Below are positions 1-5,301 of a stretch of DNA of 8,262 bases, piece by piece. The stretch's first letter is position 1, and the number at the start of each line of letters is the position of its first letter. A model generated the notes under the pieces. It had not been told where the DNA came from, ran no database searches, and was given only the letters and a program-made list of their open reading frames with translations. The stretch covers positions 3,564 through 11,825 of the forward strand of contig DMMW01000083.1 in NCBI GenBank assembly GCA_003452965.1. Direction: 5' to 3'. This stretch comes from Elusimicrobiota bacterium. GTDB taxonomy: Bacteria > Elusimicrobiota > UBA8919. A program made the translations under genes and the position numbers.

Positions 1-34
1 ACCCTATGACTCTATAAACAGAATCAAATAAAGT

Positions 35-706
35 ATGGTTATTTTCAGAAACAGGTTTGAAGCAGGCCGAAAGCTTGCGGAAAAAATGAAAATCAGCAAG
101 AAAATATTTAATAATATAATCGTGCTAGGTATTCCGCGAGGCGGAATATCAGTCGGTTATCCCATTGCAAAGAAATATTACAGTTATTTAGAACCGATAA
201 CTTTAGAGAAGATTCCAGTACCTGATAATGATTATATGGAATACGGCGCAATAACTCTGGATAGACATATTATTATAAATGATAAATTGATAAAACAAAA
301 GCATGTTGATAATGAAGAAATAGAACCTGTTATTGATAAAGCATATGAAGAAGTATTACGGCGAGATAAACTATTTCGCGGTTTTAAAACTTTTCCAAAT
401 TTAGAAAAACGTACAATTATAATAGTGGATGATATGCTCAGTAAAGGTTATACGATGCTTGCAGCGATAAAATATGCAAAAGAAAATAAAGCAGGTAGAA
501 TTTTTGTCGCAATACCTGTTGCATATTATGAAGCATTCAATTTAGTTAAAGATGAAGTTGATGATATAATCTGCTTATATGTAAGTAGAGATAGTTCATT
601 TAATATCGCATCCTGTTATGAATATTTTCCCGATATGAAAGATAAAGAAGTGACAGAAATATTAAATATGTCTCAAGAAATATATAAGATAACAGACAAT
701 AAATAA
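35..706 (+). CDS. COG1926-type phosphoribosyltransferase
   Basis: A 223-residue cytosolic protein of the type I phosphoribosyltransferase fold. The N-terminus (FRNRFEAGRKLAEKM, 4-18) matches the usual FRDRxEAGRxLA opening of this family. A pyrophosphate-loop-like segment, LGIPRGGISVG, lies at 31-41. The PRPP-binding loop is at 128-141, with the acidic pair D132-D133 followed by MLSKGYTM. The C-terminal CYEYFPDMKDKEV (194-206) resembles the family's closing FYxxFxDLxDEEV. The family transfers or handles phosphoribosyl groups, but its substrate is not established, so no pathway is claimed. The PRPP loop has Lys137 where relatives usually carry Thr or Ser, which may affect phosphate binding. The start has little Shine-Dalgarno character, but the N-terminal family match supports it. 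It lies upstream of a sensor-kinase operon with its own promoter and is probably transcribed separately. The family call is firm; the biochemical role is open. Confidence 0.87.
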   Translation: MVIFRNRFEAGRKLAEKMKISKKIFNNIIVLGIPRGGISVGYPIAKKYYSYLEPITLEKIPVPDNDYMEYGAITLDRHIIINDKLIKQKHVDNEEIEPVIDKAYEEVLRRDKLFRGFKTFPNLEKRTIIIVDDMLSKGYTMLAAIKYAKENKAGRIFVAIPVAYYEAFNLVKDEVDDIICLYVSRDSSFNIASCYEYFPDMKDKEVTEILNMSQEIYKITDNK

Positions 707-710
707 TCAC

Positions 711-738
711 TTGACAAACTATTAAAAAGAATTATAAT
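711..738 (+). promoter_or_regulatory. Sigma-70-type promoter of the kinase operon
   Basis: A perfect -35 hexamer TTGACA (711-716) and a perfect -10 hexamer TATAAT (733-738) are separated by 16 bp, five bases after the phosphoribosyltransferase stop codon. Transcription would begin near 745. That gives a leader of about 60 bases before the ATG at 806, with the hairpin at 759-787 inside it. It is the best promoter match in the window. In such AT-rich DNA single hexamers arise by chance, but two full consensus boxes at a proper spacing upstream of a gene are convincing. Confidence 0.75.
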
Positions 739-758
739 CAAATAAAATAGACACGGTA

Positions 759-787
759 AAAAGTCAATTGTTATAAAATTGGCTTTT
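759..787 (+). promoter_or_regulatory. Leader hairpin, attenuator-like
   Basis: AAAAGTCAATT (759-769) pairs with AATTGGCTTTT (777-787) over 11 bp with one G-U wobble, around the 7-base loop GTTATAA. The 3' arm ends in a T-run continuing as TTTTCTTCT, so the structure resembles a weak intrinsic terminator. It lies about 14 bases after the predicted transcription start and 18 bases before the kinase ATG at 806. It could attenuate the operon, protect the 5' end of the mRNA, or terminate readthrough from the upstream gene. No alternative antiterminator pairing was recognised. It spans the TTG at 779, which argues against that codon being the kinase start. Confidence 0.4.
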
Positions 788-805
788 CTTCTATGTAGAA
801 ATTAT

Positions 806-3355
806 ATGTATGAAAAGTATGTAAATATTGTATTTGGTTTTTTGTTGCTAATTGCATTATATGTAATAAATACGTATAACTATCTTCTATTTCACTCAAT
901 AGCCGAATTGGTTATTTCTGCAATAGCATTCAGCGTGTTTATTTTCACGTGGAATGCCCGTAAATATACTGACAATCACTTCTATTTATTTTTAGGTATA
1001 TCTTTTATATTTACCGGATTTATAAATTTGTTTCACATAATCAGTTATAAAGGTATGGGTGTATTTCCTGAACATTACGGTGCTAATATATCAACGCAAT
1101 TATGGATTGTAATGCGATATGTAACCGGAATTTCTTTTTTTATCGCTCCATTCTTTGTAAAAAGAAAATTTAATGAAAAATTGGTAGTAACAATTTTCTT
1201 TGTGATAATTTCAGCTTTATTCGCAAGTATTTTTTATTGGAACATTTTTCCAAATTGTTATATTGACGGAATAGGACTTACCCGATTCAAAAAAATAAGC
1301 GAATATATTATTATTCTGTTTTTTTCGGGTTCGCTTTATTTATTATGGAAAATACGCAAAGAGTTTGATTTAAATATTTTTAAACTGCTGATTTTATCAA
1401 TTACACTTTCAATAATTGCTGAGTTATTTTTCACTTTTTATGCAAATGCTTATGATACTGCAAATTTATTAGGGCATTTTTTTATATTGATATCATTTTA
1501 CCTTATTTATAAATCTATTTTAATAATTGGAATTAATAAACCACATGATATTATTTTTAGACAATTAAAACAAGGTGAGGAACGGCTCAAGGAAGAAAAA
1601 AGTGTTATTGCTGCCGTTATCGAAAATACTGAAGCTCATCTTGCATATCTTGATTCCGATTTCAACTTTATCTTTGTAAACTCCACGTACGCTAAAATGA
1701 ATAAACATTCTGTCGACTGGTTTGTAGGAAAAAATCATTTTAGGATTTTGCCGAATGAAGAAAATGAATTTATTTTCAAAAAAGTGCGGGATACCGGTGA
1801 ACCTATTTCATTTAAAGCAAAACCGTTTAAATTTCCTGGCCAACCAGAATTAGGAGTAACATATTGGGATTGGACACTTACACCTATAAAAGATTCTGCC
1901 GGTAAAGTTCAGCATCTGGTTTTATCCCTTGTTGATGTTACCGAGGCAAAACGCGTAGAAGAGATGTTACGCGAAAGCAATAATTTTAGCCAGTCGTTAT
2001 TACAGACAATTCCTTTTGGAATGGATATAGTAGACGAAGAAGGGAATATACTTTTTGTTAATAAAAAGTTAGAAGATTTGTTTAGGGAAAAAATTATTGG
2101 AAAGAAATGCTGGTCAGTATACAGGGATGACAAAAAGCAATGTATAATTTGTCCGTTAAGAAAAGGGATTAATATATCTGAAACGGCAACGATTGAAGCG
2201 GAGTGCGTATTTGGCGGGAAAACATTGCAAGTTACTCATACCGGAATGATATACAAGGGCAAGAAGGCGATACTTGAAATTTTTGAAGATATCACGGACA
2301 GAAAAAAAGTAGAAGAAAAAATAAAACATCTGGCTTCATTTCCGGAATTTAATCCGGATCCCGTCTTGGAATTGGATTTGTCAGGGAAAATAATTTTTTA
2401 TAATAGAGCTGTTTCTAGGGTTCTGAATGATTTAAAAATAAAAGATGATGCAAGCGTATTCATTCCCAAGGATATATTCAAAATTATAGAAATTTTTAAG
2501 GAGGGAAAAATCGATTTGACGCTTTGGGAGATTAAAATAGGTAATAAATATTTTAAAGAAAACATTTATTATACGCCGCAGTTTAATAGTGTAAGAATTT
2601 ATGTTGATGATATAACACAGCTAAGATGTGCCGAAGAAGAACTTAAGAAAGAAAATTTGAAGTTACTGGAAAGTGATAGAAAAAAAACCGAATTTATTTC
2701 AGTTGTATCACATGATTTAAGGACACCGCTTACATCTATAATGGGATTTGCAGATACACTAAAAAATAAAAAATTAAAATTAGACGAAGAACAAAAGGAA
2801 ACCTTTGTCGGATATATACAGGAAGAATCACGAAGATTAGGCAGACTTATTTCGGATTTTCTCGATATATCAAATATTGAAGACGGAAGCCTTAAAATAA
2901 TAAAACAGAAAACAGATATTAATCAACTTATTAGTAATATGATAAATATGTTTAAAATAAATAAGAAAGATATACAGATAATAGTAGAATTTGAATCTAA
3001 TTTACCTGAAATAAATGTGGATGAAGATAGAATAAAACAGGTAATACAGAATATAATAAGCAATGCAATAAAATATTCTCCACCGGAATCAGTGATAAAT
3101 ATAGATGCCAAAAAGGTTAATTCAGATATACAGGTAACTATAAGAGACCAAGGTGTGGGTATTCCGGACAAAGAAAAAGAAAAGGTATTTGAAAAACATC
3201 ATAGAATAGACACCCATATTTCAAGGAAAGAACGGGGTACGGGACTTGGTTTAGCGATAAGCAAAGCCATAATTGAAATACATAACGGAAGAATATGGAT
3301 AGAGGATAATCTGCCGGTCGGCAGCAAATTTATTTTTAAGATTCCTATATTATGA
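806..3355 (+). CDS. MASE3-PAS membrane sensor histidine kinase
   Basis: An inner-membrane sensor kinase that should autophosphorylate on His and pass the phosphate to the regulator encoded next. From the ATG at 806 it has 849 residues; positions here count from an in-frame TTG at 779 (add 9). Residues 15-255 form a block of about seven hydrophobic segments resembling the MASE3 sensor, including LFHSIAELVI (37-46). PAS-like segments follow at about 276-393, 402-513 and 515-617; the third is weak. The second contains C444, C455 and C458 in a C-x10-C-x2-C pattern. HisKA carries SHDLRTP with phospho-acceptor H645. The ATPase domain has an N-box (N758/N762), DQGVG (790-794) and RGTGLGL (819-825). 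ATG 806 is preferred because MYEKYVNIVFGF looks like a MASE3 start and the TTG sits in a hairpin; Shine-Dalgarno support is weak for either. The stop overlaps the regulator gene as ATGA. Ligand unknown. Confidence 0.9.
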   Translation: MYEKYVNIVFGFLLLIALYVINTYNYLLFHSIAELVISAIAFSVFIFTWNARKYTDNHFYLFLGISFIFTGFINLFHIISYKGMGVFPEHYGANISTQLWIVMRYVTGISFFIAPFFVKRKFNEKLVVTIFFVIISALFASIFYWNIFPNCYIDGIGLTRFKKISEYIIILFFSGSLYLLWKIRKEFDLNIFKLLILSITLSIIAELFFTFYANAYDTANLLGHFFILISFYLIYKSILIIGINKPHDIIFRQLKQGEERLKEEKSVIAAVIENTEAHLAYLDSDFNFIFVNSTYAKMNKHSVDWFVGKNHFRILPNEENEFIFKKVRDTGEPISFKAKPFKFPGQPELGVTYWDWTLTPIKDSAGKVQHLVLSLVDVTEAKRVEEMLRESNNFSQSLLQTIPFGMDIVDEEGNILFVNKKLEDLFREKIIGKKCWSVYRDDKKQCIICPLRKGINISETATIEAECVFGGKTLQVTHTGMIYKGKKAILEIFEDITDRKKVEEKIKHLASFPEFNPDPVLELDLSGKIIFYNRAVSRVLNDLKIKDDASVFIPKDIFKIIEIFKEGKIDLTLWEIKIGNKYFKENIYYTPQFNSVRIYVDDITQLRCAEEELKKENLKLLESDRKKTEFISVVSHDLRTPLTSIMGFADTLKNKKLKLDEEQKETFVGYIQEESRRLGRLISDFLDISNIEDGSLKIIKQKTDINQLISNMINMFKINKKDIQIIVEFESNLPEINVDEDRIKQVIQNIISNAIKYSPPESVINIDAKKVNSDIQVTIRDQGVGIPDKEKEKVFEKHHRIDTHISRKERGTGLGLAISKAIIEIHNGRIWIEDNLPVGSKFIFKIPIL

Positions 3356-3717
3356 AAAAGAAAAAAATATTAGTTATTGAGGACGAAAAAAAAATTAATC
3401 AATTACTTTCGATCAATTTTGCCGGTGAAGGTTTTCAGGTTGATACGGCAACCAGTGGGGAGCAGGGGCTTGAAAAGGTTGACAAATTCATGCCTGATAT
3501 AGTGATACTGGATGTAAGGTTACCTTTAATGGATGGATGGGAAGTATGCAGAAGAATAAAAGGTAATCATAAATATAAAGATATTTTGGTGGTTATGTTG
3601 ACTGCATTAACTCAGAAAGCTGATATGGAAAAAGCAAAAGTGTTTTGTGCAGACGGATTTATCGGCAAGCCATTTGAAATTGATGATATAATAAAAAAAA
3701 TAAAAGATATGACGTAA
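3352..3717 (+). CDS. Single-domain response regulator (REC only)
   Basis: A 121-residue CheY-like receiver domain, complete and with nothing after it. The acidic pocket is E10-D11, the phospho-acceptor is D54 (in VILDVRLPLMDGWE), the switch Thr is T84 (MLTA) and the conserved Lys is K106 (GKPFE). All key residues are present, so it should accept phosphate from the adjacent kinase. Its ATG overlaps the kinase TGA by four bases and no Shine-Dalgarno is visible, pointing to translational coupling and a matched pair. With no DNA-binding or enzymatic output domain, it must act by protein contact or as a phosphorelay intermediate. No partner is encoded in the window. The poly-lysine N-terminus (MKKKK) is common in AT-rich genomes. 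Confidence 0.93.
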   Translation: MKKKKILVIEDEKKINQLLSINFAGEGFQVDTATSGEQGLEKVDKFMPDIVILDVRLPLMDGWEVCRRIKGNHKYKDILVVMLTALTQKADMEKAKVFCADGFIGKPFEIDDIIKKIKDMT

Positions 3718-3740
3718 AAAGGGGACAGGTTCTATTTATT
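3716..3740. repeat. GGGGACAGG-type intergenic segment, possible repeat remnant
   Basis: Immediately after the response-regulator stop lies A5 followed by GGGGACAGGTTCTATTTATT. Similar GGGGACAGGTTC strings are, from memory, scattered between genes of many uncultured and delta-type bacteria, often near REP-associated Y1 transposases. Only one copy is present here and no transposase is seen, so repeat status is an inference. It is followed by a G-rich patch (GGCTGGGCGGGACGG, 3746-3760) that contrasts with the AT-rich surroundings. Confidence 0.3.
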
Positions 3741-3771
3741 AAAATGGCTGGGCGGGACGGAACATTATATC

Positions 3772-3777
3772 AGGAGG
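3772..3777 (+). promoter_or_regulatory. Strong Shine-Dalgarno AGGAGG for the secreted-protein gene
   Basis: AGGAGG lies four bases before the ATG at 3782 (spacer GAAT), fixing that start. Most other genes in the window have little or no Shine-Dalgarno sequence, so this one stands out. Confidence 0.75.
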
Positions 3778-3781
3778 GAAT

Positions 3782-4426
3782 ATGAAAAAGATAGTATTTT
3801 TTGTTTTAGTAGCTCTATTTATTGCGGGAAATTGCTTTGCTACAAATTCAAAGGAAATTAAGAATTTGTCTAAGGAAAAGAAACCGGCATTATCGGCATC
3901 TGTAAAGAAAGTACAATCTTTTATAGATAAAGTAAAAAGTGTTGATAAAAACTCAAAAAAATCTGCTATGCCAAAAAAGACAGTAGTATTTAATGAACAA
4001 GATATAAATGAGTATCTTAATTATTTAGTTCAGGAAAAAAACAAAAAATTGGAAGTTGATAATGTCAAAGTGAAGTTTGTCGGTAATGATATTTTAAAGG
4101 CTGAGGCAAATGTAATTTTTGATTTGGCTGAAGTATTTAAACAAGAAGAAGATTCCTTGATAGGTAAAATTTTAAAGAAAGCTTCTAATTTTAAGAATTC
4201 ATTTGATGTGCAGGTAAGAATATTCAGTAATAAAGGTAAGTATATGGTTGTTGTTCAATCGCTTAAGATTAACGGTATAAAATTACCGGATACCTTGGTA
4301 CAGGTGTTTGTTAAACATATTGGCAAAAAACAGAAACCGCCTATTGATATGACAAAATTCGTTGACCTTCCTTACGGTGTTCAGAAGATAGAAATATCAT
4401 CGGGTATTATAACCATAAAGTTATAA
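3782..4426 (+). CDS. Secreted protein of unknown function
   Basis: A 214-residue protein not assigned to a named family with confidence. It opens with a typical signal peptide: MKK, a hydrophobic core at 4-16, and a predicted signal peptidase I site after CFA (A20). A Lys/Ser-rich linker (about 23-66) follows, then a mixed alpha/beta domain (67-214). That domain begins VVFNEQDINEYLNYL, continues with strands VDNVKVKFVGNDILKAEANVIF, and closes with VQSLKINGIKLPDTLV (157-172) and LPYGVQKIEISSGIITIKL. This order (an E/D-x-x-[IL]-N helix, beta strands, G-I-x-L-P, a final LP-x-G-[IV]-x-x-[IV] strand) resembles lipid-binding exported proteins of the LmeA/DUF2993 or YpmS/DUF2140 type. That is a similarity of pattern only. 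It is probably extracytoplasmic and basic. It has a strong ribosome site, lies 64 bp after the regulator gene, and converges on the FKBP gene. Confidence 0.75.
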   Translation: MKKIVFFVLVALFIAGNCFATNSKEIKNLSKEKKPALSASVKKVQSFIDKVKSVDKNSKKSAMPKKTVVFNEQDINEYLNYLVQEKNKKLEVDNVKVKFVGNDILKAEANVIFDLAEVFKQEEDSLIGKILKKASNFKNSFDVQVRIFSNKGKYMVVVQSLKINGIKLPDTLVQVFVKHIGKKQKPPIDMTKFVDLPYGVQKIEISSGIITIKL

Positions 4427-4433
4427 TATTTTT
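4405..4433 (+). terminator. AT-rich hairpin plus T-run over the stop codon
   Basis: TATTATAAC (4405-4413) and GTTATAATA (4420-4428) form a perfect 9-bp stem around the loop CATAAA, followed by five T. The hairpin includes the last codons and the TAA (4424-4426) of the secreted-protein gene. It has the layout of an intrinsic terminator, but the stem has only one G-C pair, so it would be weak. It may still matter because the convergent FKBP gene ends only 6 bp away and there is no room for a separate terminator. Confidence 0.35.
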
Positions 4434-5152
4434 CATTTTGAAGCAGGTTTTTGTATATCTATAAGTTCAACAGTAAAAATTAAAACTGAATTAGGTCCTA
4501 TGGTATTTCCTGCGCCTCTATCTCCGTAGGCAAGCTCTGAAGGAATATATAATTCCCATTTTGAACCCGTTTTCATTAGTTGCAATGCTTCAGTCCAGCC
4601 TTTTATTACGGCATTTACAGGAAATGTTGCAGGTTGTCCCCGTTTGTAAGAACTGTCAAATTCAGTTCCATCAATTAATGTTCCTGAATAATTAACTACT
4701 ACAGTATCGGTTGCTTTGGGTTTTGCTCCGGTACCTTCAGTAATAATTTTATACTGCAATCCGCTTGGTAATGTCTTAACGCCCGGTTTTGTTTTATTCT
4801 TAGCCAGGAATTCTTCACCGATATTTTTATTTTTGTCACCGGATTCTTTACTTTTTTCTTCCTGTTTTGCCATCATTTCCTGTTGAAGTTCCGTTATAGC
4901 TTGTTTTATTTCTTCATCAGTTAATGATATTTTTTTGCCGGAATAAGCATCTATAAGACCTTTGGCTAAAACATCAGAATCAATATCTAATCCCTGACTT
5001 TTTAAATTATTTCCGATATCTACTCCGATGCTATAGCTTACCTTATCCTTTTTGGTTTTCAAGTTCTTACCGGATTGCTGACAACCGGCAATAGTAAACA
5101 GATTTAACATAAAAAAAGACAAAATTACCGATATAAAAACATTTTTTTTCAT
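4433..5152 (-). CDS. FKBP-type peptidyl-prolyl isomerase lipoprotein
   Basis: A 239-residue exported proline isomerase and folding helper of the Mip/FkpA/FklB type. The signal peptide ends in the lipobox IAGC, with lipidated C24 followed by Gln-Gln. The FKBP_N-like dimerisation region (about 37-125) starts KVSYSIGVDIGNNLKSQGLD and ends in a Lys/Glu-rich helix. The catalytic FKBP domain spans about 127-235. The pocket residues of FKBP12 all appear to be kept: Y154, F165-D166, F177, V182-I183, W186, Y209 and F226. It is therefore predicted to be active and sensitive to FK506-type ligands. The start is supported by a strong Shine-Dalgarno (AAGGAGG) seven bases upstream and a good promoter. It is a single-gene unit, divergent from the oxidoreductase and convergent with the secreted-protein gene. 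Anchoring in the outer or inner membrane cannot be decided from the sequence. Confidence 0.94.
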   Translation of the reverse strand: MKKNVFISVILSFFMLNLFTIAGCQQSGKNLKTKKDKVSYSIGVDIGNNLKSQGLDIDSDVLAKGLIDAYSGKKISLTDEEIKQAITELQQEMMAKQEEKSKESGDKNKNIGEEFLAKNKTKPGVKTLPSGLQYKIITEGTGAKPKATDTVVVNYSGTLIDGTEFDSSYKRGQPATFPVNAVIKGWTEALQLMKTGSKWELYIPSELAYGDRGAGNTIGPNSVLIFTVELIDIQKPASK

Positions 5153-5159
5153 ACGCTCT

Positions 5160-5166
5160 CCTCCTT
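5160..5166 (-). promoter_or_regulatory. Strong Shine-Dalgarno AAGGAGG for the FKBP gene
   Basis: Read on the minus strand, AAGGAGG is followed by seven bases (AGAGCGT) and the ATG at 5152. The spacing is ideal and fixes the start at the lipoprotein signal peptide. Confidence 0.8.
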
Positions 5167-5177
5167 TTTAAAAAATC

Positions 5178-5223
5178 TGTGTATTATGTGATTATTAAAA
5201 AGCCAATAATCACATAATACATA
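5178..5223. repeat. Perfect long inverted repeat, possible operator
   Basis: The arm GTATTATGTGATTATT (5181-5196) has an exact reverse-complement partner AATAATCACATAATAC (5205-5220) around the spacer AAAAAGCC. One more T-A pair (5180/5221) extends it to 17 perfect base pairs, and a G-T wobble plus another T-A pair (to 5178/5223) can be added. It lies in the divergent region and covers the predicted FKBP -10 element and start of transcription. An RNA starting near 5207 would contain only one full arm, so a DNA-level role such as a dimer-binding operator fits better than an RNA hairpin. Each arm contains TGTGA/TCACA, centred about 23 bp apart. The function is inferred; the repeat itself is certain. 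Confidence 0.65.
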
Positions 5224-5242
5224 ATTTATAAAAATAAATCAA
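5214..5242 (-). promoter_or_regulatory. Predicted FKBP promoter
   Basis: On the minus strand TTGATT (5242-5237, 4 of 6 consensus) is followed after 17 bp by TATTAT (5219-5214, 5 of 6 consensus). The transcript would start near 5207 and have a leader of about 55 bases including the strong Shine-Dalgarno. The -10 box lies inside the inverted repeat at 5178-5223, so a protein bound there would block this promoter. Confidence 0.45.
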
Positions 5243-5263
5243 TTAAAAAAGATAACAAAGTGG

Positions 5264-5291
5264 TTGACAAATAAAATATTATAGATAAACT
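5264..5291 (+). promoter_or_regulatory. Predicted oxidoreductase promoter
   Basis: A perfect TTGACA (5264-5269) is followed after 16 bp by TAAACT (5286-5291, 4 of 6 consensus). The predicted start of transcription, about 5298, is only a few bases before the ATG at 5302, and no Shine-Dalgarno precedes that ATG. If the -10 assignment is right, the mRNA would be leaderless or nearly so. The -10 is the weak part of this call. Confidence 0.4.
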
Positions 5292-5301
5292 AAATTAGAT
5301 T

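Noticed and set aside
2..31. Open frame reading PYDSINRIK then stop, three bases before the first gene
   Set aside because: It could be the tail of an upstream gene, but ten codons at the window edge are too few to support a call.
793..798. ATG-TAG start-stop element just before the kinase ATG
   Set aside because: Such a minimal uORF occurs easily by chance and has no ribosome site.
1909..2133. Minus-strand open frame of 74 codons inside the kinase gene
   Set aside because: It lies wholly within a well-supported coding gene, has no ribosome site and has no recognisable domain. The same holds for minus-strand frames at 2923-3171, 5793-5996, 6098-6280 and 7535-7759.
3826..3841. Possible lipobox (AGNC) in the secreted protein
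   Set aside because: The residues before the Cys do not fit L-[AS]-[GA]-C, while CFA just after fits a signal peptidase I site.
5187..5214. CRP/FNR-type site from TGTGA and TCACA
   Set aside because: The half-sites are 18 bases apart instead of 6, so this is not a standard CRP site.
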